Below, piece by piece: positions 55,933-64,000 of a stretch of DNA of 64,000 nucleotides. Both the position numbers and the translations under genes were made by a program. Every line of letters starts with the position of its first letter. The first letter of the stretch is position 1. The DNA comes from Mesorhizobium sp. NFR06 (GTDB lineage Bacteria; Pseudomonadota; Alphaproteobacteria; Rhizobiales; Rhizobiaceae): positions 620,001 through 684,000 of the forward strand of contig NZ_FOVT01000001.1 of assembly GCF_900115245.1 (NCBI RefSeq), read 5' to 3'. The notes beneath the pieces were generated by a model. It was not told the origin of the DNA. It did not search any database and was given only the letters and a program-made list of their open reading frames with translations.

Positions 55933-56855
55933 CAGTTGAGGCCCGCGGCGGAAAGCGAATAGAGATTGGGCGGCGTCACGAAGAGATCGGCGGCAAGGCG
56001 GATGGCGACGGCCAGCACCAGCATCGCCAGCAGTGCCCGCAGCTGTTCGCCGCGCAGCCTCTGGCCGGCCTTGGCGCCATATTGCGCGCCGGCGACGCCG
56101 CCGGCCATCAAGAGGAAGGCCAGCATCACGTCGACCGTCTGATTCGTCGTGGCGTGCACCAGGGTGGTGTAGGCCGAGGTGAAGATGATCTGGAACAGCG
56201 AGGTGCCGATAACGACATTGGTCGGCACCTTGAGAAGATAGATCAGCGCCGGCACCATGATGAAACCGCCGCCGACGCCCATGATCGACGACAGGAAGCC
56301 GATCGCGGCGCCCAAGCCCAGCACCGGGATGACGCTGACGAACAGCTTCGAGGCGCGGAAGCGCATCTTGAACGGCAGCCGGTGGATCCAGTTGTGCTGT
56401 CCGGATTTCTTGAGCACCGGTGCCGCGCCGCTGCGGCTGGCGCGCAGCGCGTTGACGCTCTCGACCAGCATCAGCCCGCCGACCGTGCCGAGCAGCGCGA
56501 CGTAGAGCAGCGAGATGAACAGGTCCAACTGGCCAAGCCGGCGCAGCAGCGCAAAGACGAAGATGCCCGCCGTCGAGCCGACGATGCCGCCGGCCAGAAG
56601 CACGCCGCCGAGCTTGAAGTCGAGTGTGCCGCGCTTGAAGTGCGAAAGCGCGCCGGAGAAGGAGGAGGCGATGACCTGGTTGGCGCCGGTAGCGACCGCG
56701 ATCGCCGGCGGGATGTTGTAGAAGATCAAAAGCGGCGTGATCAGGAAGCCGCCGCCGACCCCGAACATGCCCGAAAGGAAGCCCACCGCCGCGCCCATCG
56801 CGAGCAGCACGAAGACGTTGACGGAAATTTCCGCGATCGGGAGATAGATGCCCAC
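55932..56855 (-). CDS. TauE/SafE-family anion permease
   Basis: The 307-residue protein has eight or so transmembrane helices in two halves, each with the family repeat: LLAMGAAVGFLSGMFGVGGGFLITPLLIF and GLGAAIGFLSSIMGVGGGFIMVPALIYLL. These permeases move sulfite, sulfoacetate or other organosulfur anions, mainly outward. GTG 56855 (MGIYLPIAEISVNVF) was chosen because homologues start there; a longer form from 56915 is unlikely. It is followed directly by the TIGR02186 gene and lies near the SoeABC-like operon, but is separated from it by three genes. Confidence 0.88.
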   Translation of the reverse strand: MGIYLPIAEISVNVFVLLAMGAAVGFLSGMFGVGGGFLITPLLIFYNIPPAIAVATGANQVIASSFSGALSHFKRGTLDFKLGGVLLAGGIVGSTAGIFVFALLRRLGQLDLFISLLYVALLGTVGGLMLVESVNALRASRSGAAPVLKKSGQHNWIHRLPFKMRFRASKLFVSVIPVLGLGAAIGFLSSIMGVGGGFIMVPALIYLLKVPTNVVIGTSLFQIIFTSAYTTLVHATTNQTVDVMLAFLLMAGGVAGAQYGAKAGQRLRGEQLRALLAMLVLAVAIRLAADLFVTPPNLYSLSAAGLN

Positions 56856-57047
56856 CCGTCTGTCTCGATCAGTTTGCCAGTCGGCGCATAATGCCGTCCC
56901 CGGACAATAAAGCACCGAAAAGCCAATTTTTTCTTGCGCCGGCGTGGCGGCGGGTCAAATCCCGTCGCTGCGCCGAAACAAAAAACCATCTCAATCAGTT
57001 AACAGGCGAATGTGTGGCAGGGCGTCGCTTATGCGACGCGTCTGCCG

Positions 57048-60000
57048 TTATTTGTGCGCCAGCAGCGCCTTGACGAGCGGCGCGTCGATCTCGCCCGTCG
57101 GTTTCATCTTGTTGTCGGTCTGGAATGCCATGATGGCGGTCTTGGTCTTGCCGCCCATCACGCCGTCGGCGCCGCCGGCATCATAGCCGTTCTTGTTGAG
57201 GATCAGCTGGATGTTTTTCACCGCCTTCGTCATGTCGATGCCAGCGGTGGTCTGCGGCGTGCTGTCCTGCCAGGACTCCGGAACATCGGCCGAGTTGGCG
57301 GCCGCGTTGAGCGGCTTGGCCTTCCACAGTTCCGTGGCGGCGCGCGCCCGCTCGAGCTGCTCGGGCCTAAGCGCATTGGCGATCTCGTCGCGCTTGGCGG
57401 CGGCGTCCTTGTCGCCGGTCTTGGCGACCAGCGCGAACCATTTGTAGGATTCTTCCAGGTTCTGCTTCATGCCGACCCCCTTGGCGGCCAGGATGCCGAG
57501 GTTGAACTGGCTGTCCTTGACGCCGAGGTCGGCGGCTTCCTGGAACCAGTGTGCCGCCGATTCATTGTCGGTCACCCCGTCGGCGGCCATGGCGAACAGC
57601 ACCGCCAGATTGTGCATGGCGCTGGCGTTGCCCTGTTCGGCGGCGAGCTGGTAGTAGGTCTTGGCCTTCTTGATGTCGCGCGCGACGCCGATGCCCTTTT
57701 CGTAGAAATTGCCGATGCGGTATTCGGCCGGCGCGAAGCCGAGCTCGGCCGATTGCTCATACCATTTGGCGGCTGCCTTCATGTCTTCCTTCACGCCGCG
57801 CGATTCCGCGTAGCGCGAGCCGACCTCGAACAGCGCCTTGGCATCGCCGCCGGCGGCAGCGTCGCGCAGCGCCACCGGGCCGATTTCGGAAGGAATATCG
57901 AGTTTAGCCGCGGCCGTCGGGCTTGCGGGCGGCGGCACGGCGCCTGTCGTGTCGGCGGCGGTGGTCGCCGGCGGAATGGCCGCCGCACCGGTTGCGGCGC
58001 TGTCGGCGACCAGATTGGCTGCCACGGGTTGCTTGGCCATCGGTTGCGTGTTGCCATCCGTGTCCGTCGCGGTGGCGGCAGCGGCGGCAGGTTCGGCCGG
58101 CGTTGCCGAAGCCACCGGAGTCGGCGCCGGTTCCGTCGGCGGGACGGCGGCACTTTCGGGACTTGAGGGGATTGAAGCGGCCGGCGAAGTGTCCGCGGCG
58201 GGCTCCGCCTGCCTGACGGGTCGGGCAGGGGCGCTTTCGGCCTGTGCGGTGTCCGTGTCGGCCTTCGGCGCGGCGGTGGCATTGAGCGAAGCCGTGTCGA
58301 CCGACTGCGTGGAGACGATCGGGGCGGGCTGGTTGCTGGCCACTTCGACGGGATCGGACAAGAAGGCCTTGCCCAACTGCAATCCGGCCAGCGCCATCAT
58401 GATCGCGGCCGCGGCCATCAGGATCGGCTTGCGCCGCGCCTTGAGCAGGTCGCCGATCCTCAGCGCCTTCACCGGGCCGGTCATGGTCGACTGCCGCTTC
58501 AGCGCGTCGGCTTCCGCAGCGGCGGCTTGGGCCGCGCGGCGGGCCGCGGCGATGAAGTCGGACTTCGCAGCATCGGATTCGGCGCGCTTGACCGGTTGGC
58601 CGCCGCGCTCGTCGCGCACGCGCTTCATGATGGCGTTGAGGTCCGGCGCGCCGGAACCGGGTTCCAGGGGCCGGTTGGCGGCCTTGGGGTCGAGCGGCTC
58701 GTCGATATCGACGCTTGGCGCATCGCCATCCGGCGCCGAGCCGGCGAGCGCCTGCGTGTCGGCATCCTTCTTGCCTTTGAAGGCGCGCGCCAGGCTGCTG
58801 AACATCGATTTCCCGCGGCCGGCGGTTTCGCGCTTGTCGCCGATCGGGTCCGACCCGAGCGCAGCCATGGCCGCTGCAGCCGCGGCTTCCGCCGGCGTGC
58901 GGGCCGGGCCCGGCTCGCTGCGCATGATGACGGCGGCACGGCCCTCGAGATCGGCCATGTCTCCGCTCAACGGCAGCGGCTGGTCGATGTCCATCGAAGG
59001 CGCGTCCTGCACCGCGATCTTGCCCCGGCCGCCGCGCTTGCCGGTCGTTGGCGGATCGACCAGTTCGCTGACCGCTTCGCTGGTCTCGCTCGATTCCAGC
59101 GAGCCCAGCCGGTCGACGATCTTGAGCAGCGTGTCGTGGATCGCCTCGAATGTCCGCGAGTTGCGCTCGTCGGAGCGACGGGTGAGCGCTTCGAGCGTCT
59201 TCAGGTCCTGGGCGAGGCCGGCAACGGCGATCGCGTTGGTCTGGGCCGTGTTGGACGTCGATTCGGCAAGCGATCTGACGGCGCTCTCGGCCGCCTCGCG
59301 CGCCACGCTCAGGATGGAATCACGCGTCCCGGCCAGTGATTTCTCGATCTCGTTGAGGCGCGGGCTGATATCTTCGAACTCGGGCAGCGGCGTGCCCGGC
59401 CTGGAGAGATGCGCCGAGAGGCCGGCGACCTGCGCTTCCAGGCTGCGGATCAGGGCCGGATCGATCCCCGCAACCTGCTGTGCCGACGATTCCAGCCGGC
59501 TGGAAATATCCTCGAGCCGGCTTTCCAGCCCGCGGATCGCCATGTCGTTGGCCGGATCCGGCGCTCGTGTCTCGATGCGCTTGGCAAGCGCGGTAAAGCG
59601 CGCGTCGATCGCTTCCATGATGCCGGCGCTGTCGTCCTGCCGCATGCGCTGGTCGAGCCTGTCCGCGACCTCGTCCAGCCGCCGCTCGAGATCGCGGAAC
59701 AGGCTATTGCCTTGCTCCATCGCATCGGCCTGGCGGCGCTCGAGCAGCATGGACAGCGCGTCGAAGCGCTGCTCCAGGCCCTGGAAGATATGGTCGGCGT
59801 CGAGCATGGCCGGAGCGCGGTCCATCTTGTCGGTGATCAGCGCGATCTGCTTGCCCAGCCGCTCCATCGCCTGTTCCGGCAGGTCGGAGCGGCCGGCTAA
59901 CTGGTCTACACGGCTGCTGAGAAGGTTGAGGCGGTCGAGGACCTCCGCTCCCGGCCGCGCCTGCGCGACCTCCTCGATCTGCTGCGCCAGCGAGGTCATG

Positions 60001-61103
60001 CGCTTCTCGATCCGGCCGAAGGTTTCAGGGTCGAAGGCATTGGCCTGCGCGGCCACGGTCGAGGCGACGATGGCGCGCGAAATCTCGTCCAGCCGCTCGT
60101 CGATCATGGCGAGCGTTTCGCCGCCAAGCATGGTCTGATGACCGGCGAAACGCTCGACGGCGCCGGCAAGCGTGCGAACCTTTTCCTCCAGCGAGCGCAG
60201 CGAAAGCGATTCCGGCAGGTTGTTGACGGCGCTGCTGATCTGTTCGAGCCGGTCGGTCAGCACCGAAAGGCTGGGGCCCTCGGCGCGTTTGCGCTGGTCG
60301 GCGTCGACGCGGTCCTCGAAGGCGCTCCAGCGGCGATCGAAATCGTCCCAGCGGCGGTCCACCGCGAGCACGCTCTCCTCGCGCGCCAGCGTGTCCAGCG
60401 CACCCTTCACCTGTTCCAGTTCCAGCCGCAGCAGGTTGACGCTGCGGTCATCGCTTTTATCGGCGAGCGTCTGGATGGCGCCCGAAAGCCGCTCGAATTC
60501 GCGGCTTAGCTCGGCGCTGCTCTTGTCCGGCATGCCGCTGGCACCGCGCTGGCTGTTGGCCTGCATGGCGCGGTCGATGTCCTGGCGAAACGCTTCGAAT
60601 TCCCGCTGCAGGCCGGCGGTCATCTGGTGGCGCAGTTCCTCGCGCAGCCCGCGCAGTTCGACGGCGATCTTGCCGACCAAGGCGACGCTGTCTTCCTGGC
60701 CGCGCACCCGGTCGATGTCGCGCGCGATCGCCTGGTAGCTCGGGCCGAAAGCGGGCCCGGCGGGCGCCGGGTTTTGCGGCGCGCGATTTTGCGGGCCAAG
60801 ATTTTGCTGGGGATGGTGGAGGCCGAGGTTCTGCGGCGCCGGATTTTGCGGCGCGCGGTCCAGGGGTGGTTGCGCGGAATATGGATCTTCATACCAGCGC
60901 GGCTGGCCGTAGGGCTGCGTGCTGGGGTAACGCGGCTCGACGGACGGCCGCCGCGGATCGGGGCGATCGGACATGTCGGCGCGCGTGCGGTCCAGCCGTT
61001 GCTCCAGCGTTTCGAGCGACCGGTTTAGTTCCTCGAGCGAGGTGTGCGGCCGGCGTTGCCTGCCGGCATTGAGTGTATCGAGATAGGACCGCTTGCTGTT
61101 CAT
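57048..61103 (-). CDS. podJ: PodJ-like polar localisation protein
   Basis: The 1351-residue protein has a long coiled-coil cytoplasmic part (about residues 20-700). A Ser/Ala-rich linker and a single transmembrane helix near residues 890-912 (ILMAAAAIMMALAGLQLG) follow. A Pro/Ala-rich periplasmic stretch leads to about four SEL1 repeats (residues 1074-1235, for example AAAKWYEQSAELGFAPAEYRIGNFYEKGIGV). A peptidoglycan-binding domain closes the chain (1288-1350, IQLILNKNGYDAGGADGVMGGKTKTAIMAFQ). This order is that of PodJ, which organises polar development and pilus or flagellum placement in Caulobacter and rhizobia. Nearby tad genes may be clients. Confidence 0.85.
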   Translation of the reverse strand: MNSKRSYLDTLNAGRQRRPHTSLEELNRSLETLEQRLDRTRADMSDRPDPRRPSVEPRYPSTQPYGQPRWYEDPYSAQPPLDRAPQNPAPQNLGLHHPQQNLGPQNRAPQNPAPAGPAFGPSYQAIARDIDRVRGQEDSVALVGKIAVELRGLREELRHQMTAGLQREFEAFRQDIDRAMQANSQRGASGMPDKSSAELSREFERLSGAIQTLADKSDDRSVNLLRLELEQVKGALDTLAREESVLAVDRRWDDFDRRWSAFEDRVDADQRKRAEGPSLSVLTDRLEQISSAVNNLPESLSLRSLEEKVRTLAGAVERFAGHQTMLGGETLAMIDERLDEISRAIVASTVAAQANAFDPETFGRIEKRMTSLAQQIEEVAQARPGAEVLDRLNLLSSRVDQLAGRSDLPEQAMERLGKQIALITDKMDRAPAMLDADHIFQGLEQRFDALSMLLERRQADAMEQGNSLFRDLERRLDEVADRLDQRMRQDDSAGIMEAIDARFTALAKRIETRAPDPANDMAIRGLESRLEDISSRLESSAQQVAGIDPALIRSLEAQVAGLSAHLSRPGTPLPEFEDISPRLNEIEKSLAGTRDSILSVAREAAESAVRSLAESTSNTAQTNAIAVAGLAQDLKTLEALTRRSDERNSRTFEAIHDTLLKIVDRLGSLESSETSEAVSELVDPPTTGKRGGRGKIAVQDAPSMDIDQPLPLSGDMADLEGRAAVIMRSEPGPARTPAEAAAAAAMAALGSDPIGDKRETAGRGKSMFSSLARAFKGKKDADTQALAGSAPDGDAPSVDIDEPLDPKAANRPLEPGSGAPDLNAIMKRVRDERGGQPVKRAESDAAKSDFIAAARRAAQAAAAEADALKRQSTMTGPVKALRIGDLLKARRKPILMAAAAIMMALAGLQLGKAFLSDPVEVASNQPAPIVSTQSVDTASLNATAAPKADTDTAQAESAPARPVRQAEPAADTSPAASIPSSPESAAVPPTEPAPTPVASATPAEPAAAAATATDTDGNTQPMAKQPVAANLVADSAATGAAAIPPATTAADTTGAVPPPASPTAAAKLDIPSEIGPVALRDAAAGGDAKALFEVGSRYAESRGVKEDMKAAAKWYEQSAELGFAPAEYRIGNFYEKGIGVARDIKKAKTYYQLAAEQGNASAMHNLAVLFAMAADGVTDNESAAHWFQEAADLGVKDSQFNLGILAAKGVGMKQNLEESYKWFALVAKTGDKDAAAKRDEIANALRPEQLERARAATELWKAKPLNAAANSADVPESWQDSTPQTTAGIDMTKAVKNIQLILNKNGYDAGGADGVMGGKTKTAIMAFQTDNKMKPTGEIDAPLVKALLAHK

Positions 61104-61554
61104 CGATGCGCCCGTGTTCAGAATGCCCGGCTGGAGGCCGGTTTTCCAGAGTCCTGCCGGGAACGAAGCGAGCCGAGCGGTTTTGCTGCGGAGGAAGACG
61201 GGCTTCCCGGGTTTTCACCCGCGCTTCGAAAAACCGTGAAAAATTCGCTACAGGATAACCACGGGTGACCGACATGCGCACATTTCGCCCAACGTGGTAA
61301 ACAAGGCGTTAACCAAGCTTAAGAAGTCACGCATAATCATGAGCCGCCTGTCGGGTGCGGCATAAAGGTCGGTTTTGACAACGCCCTTGCGTCACCCTGC
61401 GGCTGTCGATATAGAATTGACGTAAACGTAAAAGGTGCGAAGTCGTGCCTATTGCGATTGACTTGTTGCAACCACGATTGGAAGCACGCCCCCGCTTCCA
61501 TCCAGGCGACGCTTGGTCCGCGACCGCGACGCCACCAGGGGAAAGCCAGTGACC
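61104..61554. promoter_or_regulatory. Divergent promoter region of podJ and the MerR gene
   Basis: This 451-base stretch has no gene. Near podJ, TTAA-CCAAGC-TTAA at about 61310-61323 resembles the cell-cycle regulator CtrA site (TTAA-N7-TTAA) but with a six-base spacer. Nearer the MerR gene, TTGACGT-AA-ACGTAAA (61417-61432) is an imperfect palindrome that shares its half-site with the operator before the acyl-CoA dehydrogenase. The MerR start lies 122 bases beyond it, a long leader. Confidence 0.5.
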
Positions 61555-62019
61555 ATGAAACTTGTTTCGCCCGGCGAAGCCGCGGCCAATACCAACAATA
61601 TACCGGCCGAGGCAGTCGAGGAATTCGTCCGCATCGGCGAGATGGCCAAGAAATACGGCGTGACCTTGCGCACGCTGCGTTTCTACGAAGACAAGGGCCT
61701 GCTCAATCCGCATCGCGACGGCTCGACCCGTCTCTATACGCGCCGCGACAAGGCTCGGCTGAAGCTGATCCTGCTCGGCCGCAAGGTCGGGTTCTCGCTG
61801 CGCGACGTCAAGCAAATGATGGATCTCTACGATCCGACCGGCACCAACACCAAGCAGTTGCGGCTGGCGCTCGACAAGTCGGAGAAGCAGCTCGCCCGCC
61901 TGCAGAAGCAGCGTGCGCTTATCGACGACGCCATCGGCGAGTTGAGCAACTCGATGTCCGTCGTGCGCCAGATGCTCAGCGAGCGCAGCGCGGCACCGCA
62001 GGCCAGCGTCGCAGGCTGA
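61555..62019 (+). CDS. MerR-family regulator of acyl-CoA catabolism (LiuR-like)
   Basis: The 154-residue protein has the MerR winged helix (VRIGEMAKKYGVTLRTLRFYEDKGLLNPHRDGSTRLYTRRDKARLKLILLGRKVGFSLRDVKQMMDLYD) after a 22-residue N-terminal extension. A dimerisation coiled coil (LRLALDKSEKQLARLQKQRALIDDAIGEL) follows. There are no metal-binding cysteines. I chose ATG 61555 (MKLVSPGEAAAN). LiuR-type MerR proteins control branched-chain and fatty acyl-CoA breakdown through TTGACGT-type palindromes, and such palindromes occur before this gene and before the acyl-CoA dehydrogenase downstream. Confidence 0.85.
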   Translation: MKLVSPGEAAANTNNIPAEAVEEFVRIGEMAKKYGVTLRTLRFYEDKGLLNPHRDGSTRLYTRRDKARLKLILLGRKVGFSLRDVKQMMDLYDPTGTNTKQLRLALDKSEKQLARLQKQRALIDDAIGELSNSMSVVRQMLSERSAAPQASVAG

Positions 62020-62058
62020 TCGCGCCGCGCCACCAACGGCGACAATCCGGAAATTGAG

Positions 62059-62090
62059 AGCCGCGCGGCCATGGCCGCGCGGCTTTTTTC
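62059..62090 (+). terminator. Intrinsic terminator of the MerR gene
   Basis: AGCCGCGCGGCC and GGCCGCGCGGCT arms meet around a two-base AT loop and are followed by six T residues, 40 bases after the MerR stop. The acyl-CoA dehydrogenase gene therefore has its own promoter. Confidence 0.85.
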
Positions 62091-62100
62091 GCCACGACGC

Positions 62101-62204
62101 CTAAAGCGCGTCGCGCTGAAACGGATTCAGGCGGCGCGCTTAAGTCGTTGTTTTGATGCATGCCGTTGTCTCAGAACCGCCGCGCACTTCTAAGCGGCAT
62201 GCAT
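62101..62204 (-). repeat. Full-length two-hairpin repeat (family B), inverted
   Basis: On the minus strand this element reads GCATGCCG, a GCGCGGCGGTTCTGAGA core, CGGCATGC, then ATCAAAACAACGACTTA and AAGCGCGCCGC with its partner GCGACGCGCTT around CTGAATCCGTTTCAG. It is the same element as 30480-30585, in opposite orientation. The outer arm carries the C/G pair where the other copy has T/A, a compensatory change. Confidence 0.85.
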
Positions 62205-62238
62205 TATCCGTTCACAAAAAATTTTGACTGCGACCAAG

Positions 62239-62260
62239 TTGACGTTTACGCAAACGTCAA
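62239..62260. promoter_or_regulatory. Perfect-arm palindrome upstream of the acyl-CoA dehydrogenase gene
   Basis: TTGACGTTT and AAACGTCAA form perfect nine-base arms around ACGC, 98 bases before the start codon. The half-site TTGACGT also occurs before the MerR gene at 61417. The remaining part of the 339-base gene-free stretch 62020-62358 holds the MerR terminator, the repeat element and the leader with GGAGGAAG before the ATG. Confidence 0.65.
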
Positions 62261-62358
62261 TATTTTGTGTCCGGGCATCGACATTGGGCCCGGCCTCCTG
62301 TCCAGGACGTGGACAGGCAACTTGCTGGCCGGCGGGGACCGCAAGGGTGGAGGAAGCT

Positions 62359-64000
62359 ATGACGACCTACAGGGCGCCGATCCAGGACACGCTGTTCGTG
62401 CTCACCGACGTGCTGGGCTATCAACGCTATTCCAATCTTCCGGGCTTCTCGGACGCGACGCCCGACGTGCTCGAGGCGATCCTCGCCGAGGGCGCCAAGC
62501 TTGCCGAGAACGTCATGCATCCGCTGAACCGCGTCGGCGACATGGAAGGCTGCGTGCGCCATGACGACGGCTCGGTGACGACGCCCAAGGGTTTCAAGGA
62601 CGCCTACGATCAGTATCGTGAGGGCGGCTGGATGGGGCTTGCCGCGCCTGCCGAATTCGGTGGCCAGGGCCTGCCCTACGCGATTCACACCGCCGTCTCC
62701 GAATACATGATCTCGGCCAACATGGCGCTGATGATGTATCCCGGCCTGACGCAAGGCGCGATCGCGGCAATCGTCACCCACGGCACCGACGAGCAGAAGC
62801 GCACCTGGCTGCCGAGGCTGATCGAAGGCGTCTGGACCGGCACCATGAACCTCACCGAGCCGCATTGCGGCACCGACCTTGGCCTGCTGCGCACCAAGGC
62901 CGTGCCGGCCGGCGACGGCACCTACAGGATTTCCGGCCAGAAGATCTTCATTTCCGCCGGCGAGCATGACATGGCCGACAACATCGTTCATCTGGTGCTG
63001 GCCCGCGTCGAGGGCGCGCCGGAAGGCGTGAAGGGCATTTCGCTGTTCATCGTGCCGAAGTTCAAGCTCGATGCCTCGGGCAATCCCGGCCAGCGCAACA
63101 CGCTCTCCTGCGGCTCGATCGAGGAGAAGATGGGCATCCACGGCAACTCGACCTGCGTCATGAACTACGACGAGGCGGAGGGCACGCTGCTCGGCGAAAT
63201 GAACGGCGGCCTGAAGGCCATGTTCACGATGATGAACGAGGCCCGCCTCGGAGTCGGGCTGCAGGGGCTCTCGGTTTCAGAGATCGCATATCAGAACGCC
63301 GTTTCCTACGCCAAGGACCGCCTGCAAGGCCGTTCGCTGTCGGGCGTCAAGGCGCCGGATGAGAAGGCCGACCCGATCATCGTTCATCCAGATATCCGCC
63401 GCTCGCTGATGACTATGAAGGCCTTCAACGAGGCGGGGCGCGCACTGGCGCTGTGGACGGCGATCAAGTCCGATGTCGCGCATCGCTCCGGCGACGACGA
63501 GGACCGCCGGGCGGCCGATGACTACACCGGCCTGATGACGCCGGTGGTCAAGGGCGTGCTCACCGACAAGGGTTTCGATCATGCGGTGATGGCGCAGCAG
63601 GTGTTCGGTGGTCATGGCTATATCGAGGAGCACGGCATGAGCCAGTTCGTGCGCGATGCTCGCATCGCCATGATCTATGAGGGCGCCAACGGCATCCAGG
63701 CGCTCGACCTGGTCGGCCGCAAGCTGGCGCAGAATGGCGGCCGCGCCGTGCAGGCCTTCTTCAAGGAGGTCAGCGAGTTCTGTGAGGAAAACCGCGCCGA
63801 CGAGAAGATGGCGGCCTTCACCAAGGCGCTGAAGAAGGGCCTCAACGACCTGCAGGCCGCCACCATGTGGCTGGTGCAGAACGGCATGGCCAAGCCCGAC
63901 AATGCGGGCGCCGCCTCGACCGACTACATGCATCTCTTCGGCCTTGTCGCGCTCGGTTACATGTGGGCCCAGATGGCAAAATCCGCGCAGGCGAAGCTTG
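62359..64000 (+). CDS. Acyl-CoA dehydrogenase (DmdC-like long form), 3' end outside window
   Basis: The first 547 codons are present. The protein has the N-terminal segment [20 protein letters not shown] of the long acyl-CoA dehydrogenases, then the helical domain. The FAD-binding segment is [21 protein letters not shown] with [12 protein letters not shown], and the C-terminal domain includes [15 protein letters not shown] and [19 protein letters not shown]. The latter contains the probable catalytic glutamate. This form (about 590 residues) includes DmdC, which acts on 3-methylmercaptopropionyl-CoA, but most homologues act on fatty acyl-CoA. ATG 62359 follows GGAGGAAG. Confidence 0.92.
   Translation, partial: MTTYRAPIQDTLFVLTDVLGYQRYSNLPGFSDATPDVLEAILAEGAKLAENVMHPLNRVGDMEGCVRHDDGSVTTPKGFKDAYDQYREGGWMGLAAPAEFGGQGLPYAIHTAVSEYMISANMALMMYPGLTQGAIAAIVTHGTDEQKRTWLPRLIEGVWTGTMNLTEPHCGTDLGLLRTKAVPAGDGTYRISGQKIFISAGEHDMADNIVHLVLARVEGAPEGVKGISLFIVPKFKLDASGNPGQRNTLSCGSIEEKMGIHGNSTCVMNYDEAEGTLLGEMNGGLKAMFTMMNEARLGVGLQGLSVSEIAYQNAVSYAKDRLQGRSLSGVKAPDEKADPIIVHPDIRRSLMTMKAFNEAGRALALWTAIKSDVAHRSGDDEDRRAADDYTGLMTPVVKGVLTDKGFDHAVMAQQVFGGHGYIEEHGMSQFVRDARIAMIYEGANGIQALDLVGRKLAQNGGRAVQAFFKEVSEFCEENRADEKMAAFTKALKKGLNDLQAATMWLVQNGMAKPDNAGAASTDYMHLFGLVALGYMWAQMAKSAQAKL

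Noticed and set aside
57838..60138. A 766-codon Ser/Ala-rich frame opposite podJ
   Set aside because: Its composition mirrors the coiled-coil codons of podJ; no domain is visible.

Overview
The window is a GC-rich chromosomal segment from an alphaproteobacterium of the order Hyphomicrobiales, most likely Mesorhizobium or a close relative. Supporting signs are the gene order mutM, enoyl-CoA hydratase, rpsT, dnaA, dnaN, recF; an irr-type Fur regulator beside fabA-fabB-fabI; a PodJ-type polarity protein; and several short palindromic repeat families that I remember as abundant in Mesorhizobium (recollection, not searched). I see no phage, insertion sequence, CRISPR array, rRNA or tRNA. The segment is core-like, with a few accessory modules.

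Layout. 1-7120: translation and RNA genes (end of infB, rbfA, truB, a CorA-type transporter, rpsO, pnp, an RsmC-like methyltransferase). 7204-12612: an EAL phosphodiesterase with a degenerate GGDEF site, fabI-fabB-fabA, irr, and a frameshifted DUF4260 gene. 12658-16439: a DUF302/carboxymuconolactone-decarboxylase pair opposite a LysR regulator, an exported SH3 protein and a 2-hydroxyacid dehydrogenase. 16446-19354: two-subunit aconitase X, a GNAT acetyltransferase and a ThiF/MoeB-like protein. 19489-24817: recF, dnaN, dnaA, rpsT, with about 840 non-coding bases upstream of dnaA. 25055-29068: enoyl-CoA hydratase, mutM, deoB and an orphan PhnD-like binding protein. 29073-41424: a complete Tad/Flp pilus locus. 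41550-47716: leucyl aminopeptidase, a MarR regulator, an NlpC/P60 hydrolase, and an Lhr-type helicase with PdeM. 47721-56855: a sulfur-linked region with a SoeABC-like molybdoenzyme, a LysR regulator, a short Hsp70, a TIGR02186 protein and a TauE/SafE permease. 57048-64000: podJ, a MerR regulator and the start of an acyl-CoA dehydrogenase gene.

How the genes work together. The Tad locus supplies pilin (flp), prepilin peptidase (cpaA), outer-membrane secretin and partners (cpaB, cpaC, cpaD), a localisation ATPase (cpaE), the motor (cpaF), the inner-membrane platform (tadB, tadC), a TPR lipoprotein (tadD) and two TadE-like pseudopilins. The SoeABC-like set would oxidise sulfite in the cytoplasm and pass electrons to quinone, and the nearby TauE/SafE permease could export sulfite or a related sulfur anion. 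The MerR regulator and the acyl-CoA dehydrogenase share a TTGACGT-based palindrome, which suggests a LiuR-like catabolic regulon.

The most interesting signals are the tandem hairpin repeats in the dnaN-recF gap, a two-hairpin repeat family with a compensatory base change, a possible 52-codon gene coupled to soeA, the shared MerR operator, a single-base frameshift in the DUF4260 gene, and the GANTC-rich region upstream of dnaA. I did not find a wholly new system. All family assignments come from reading motifs; no database search was run.
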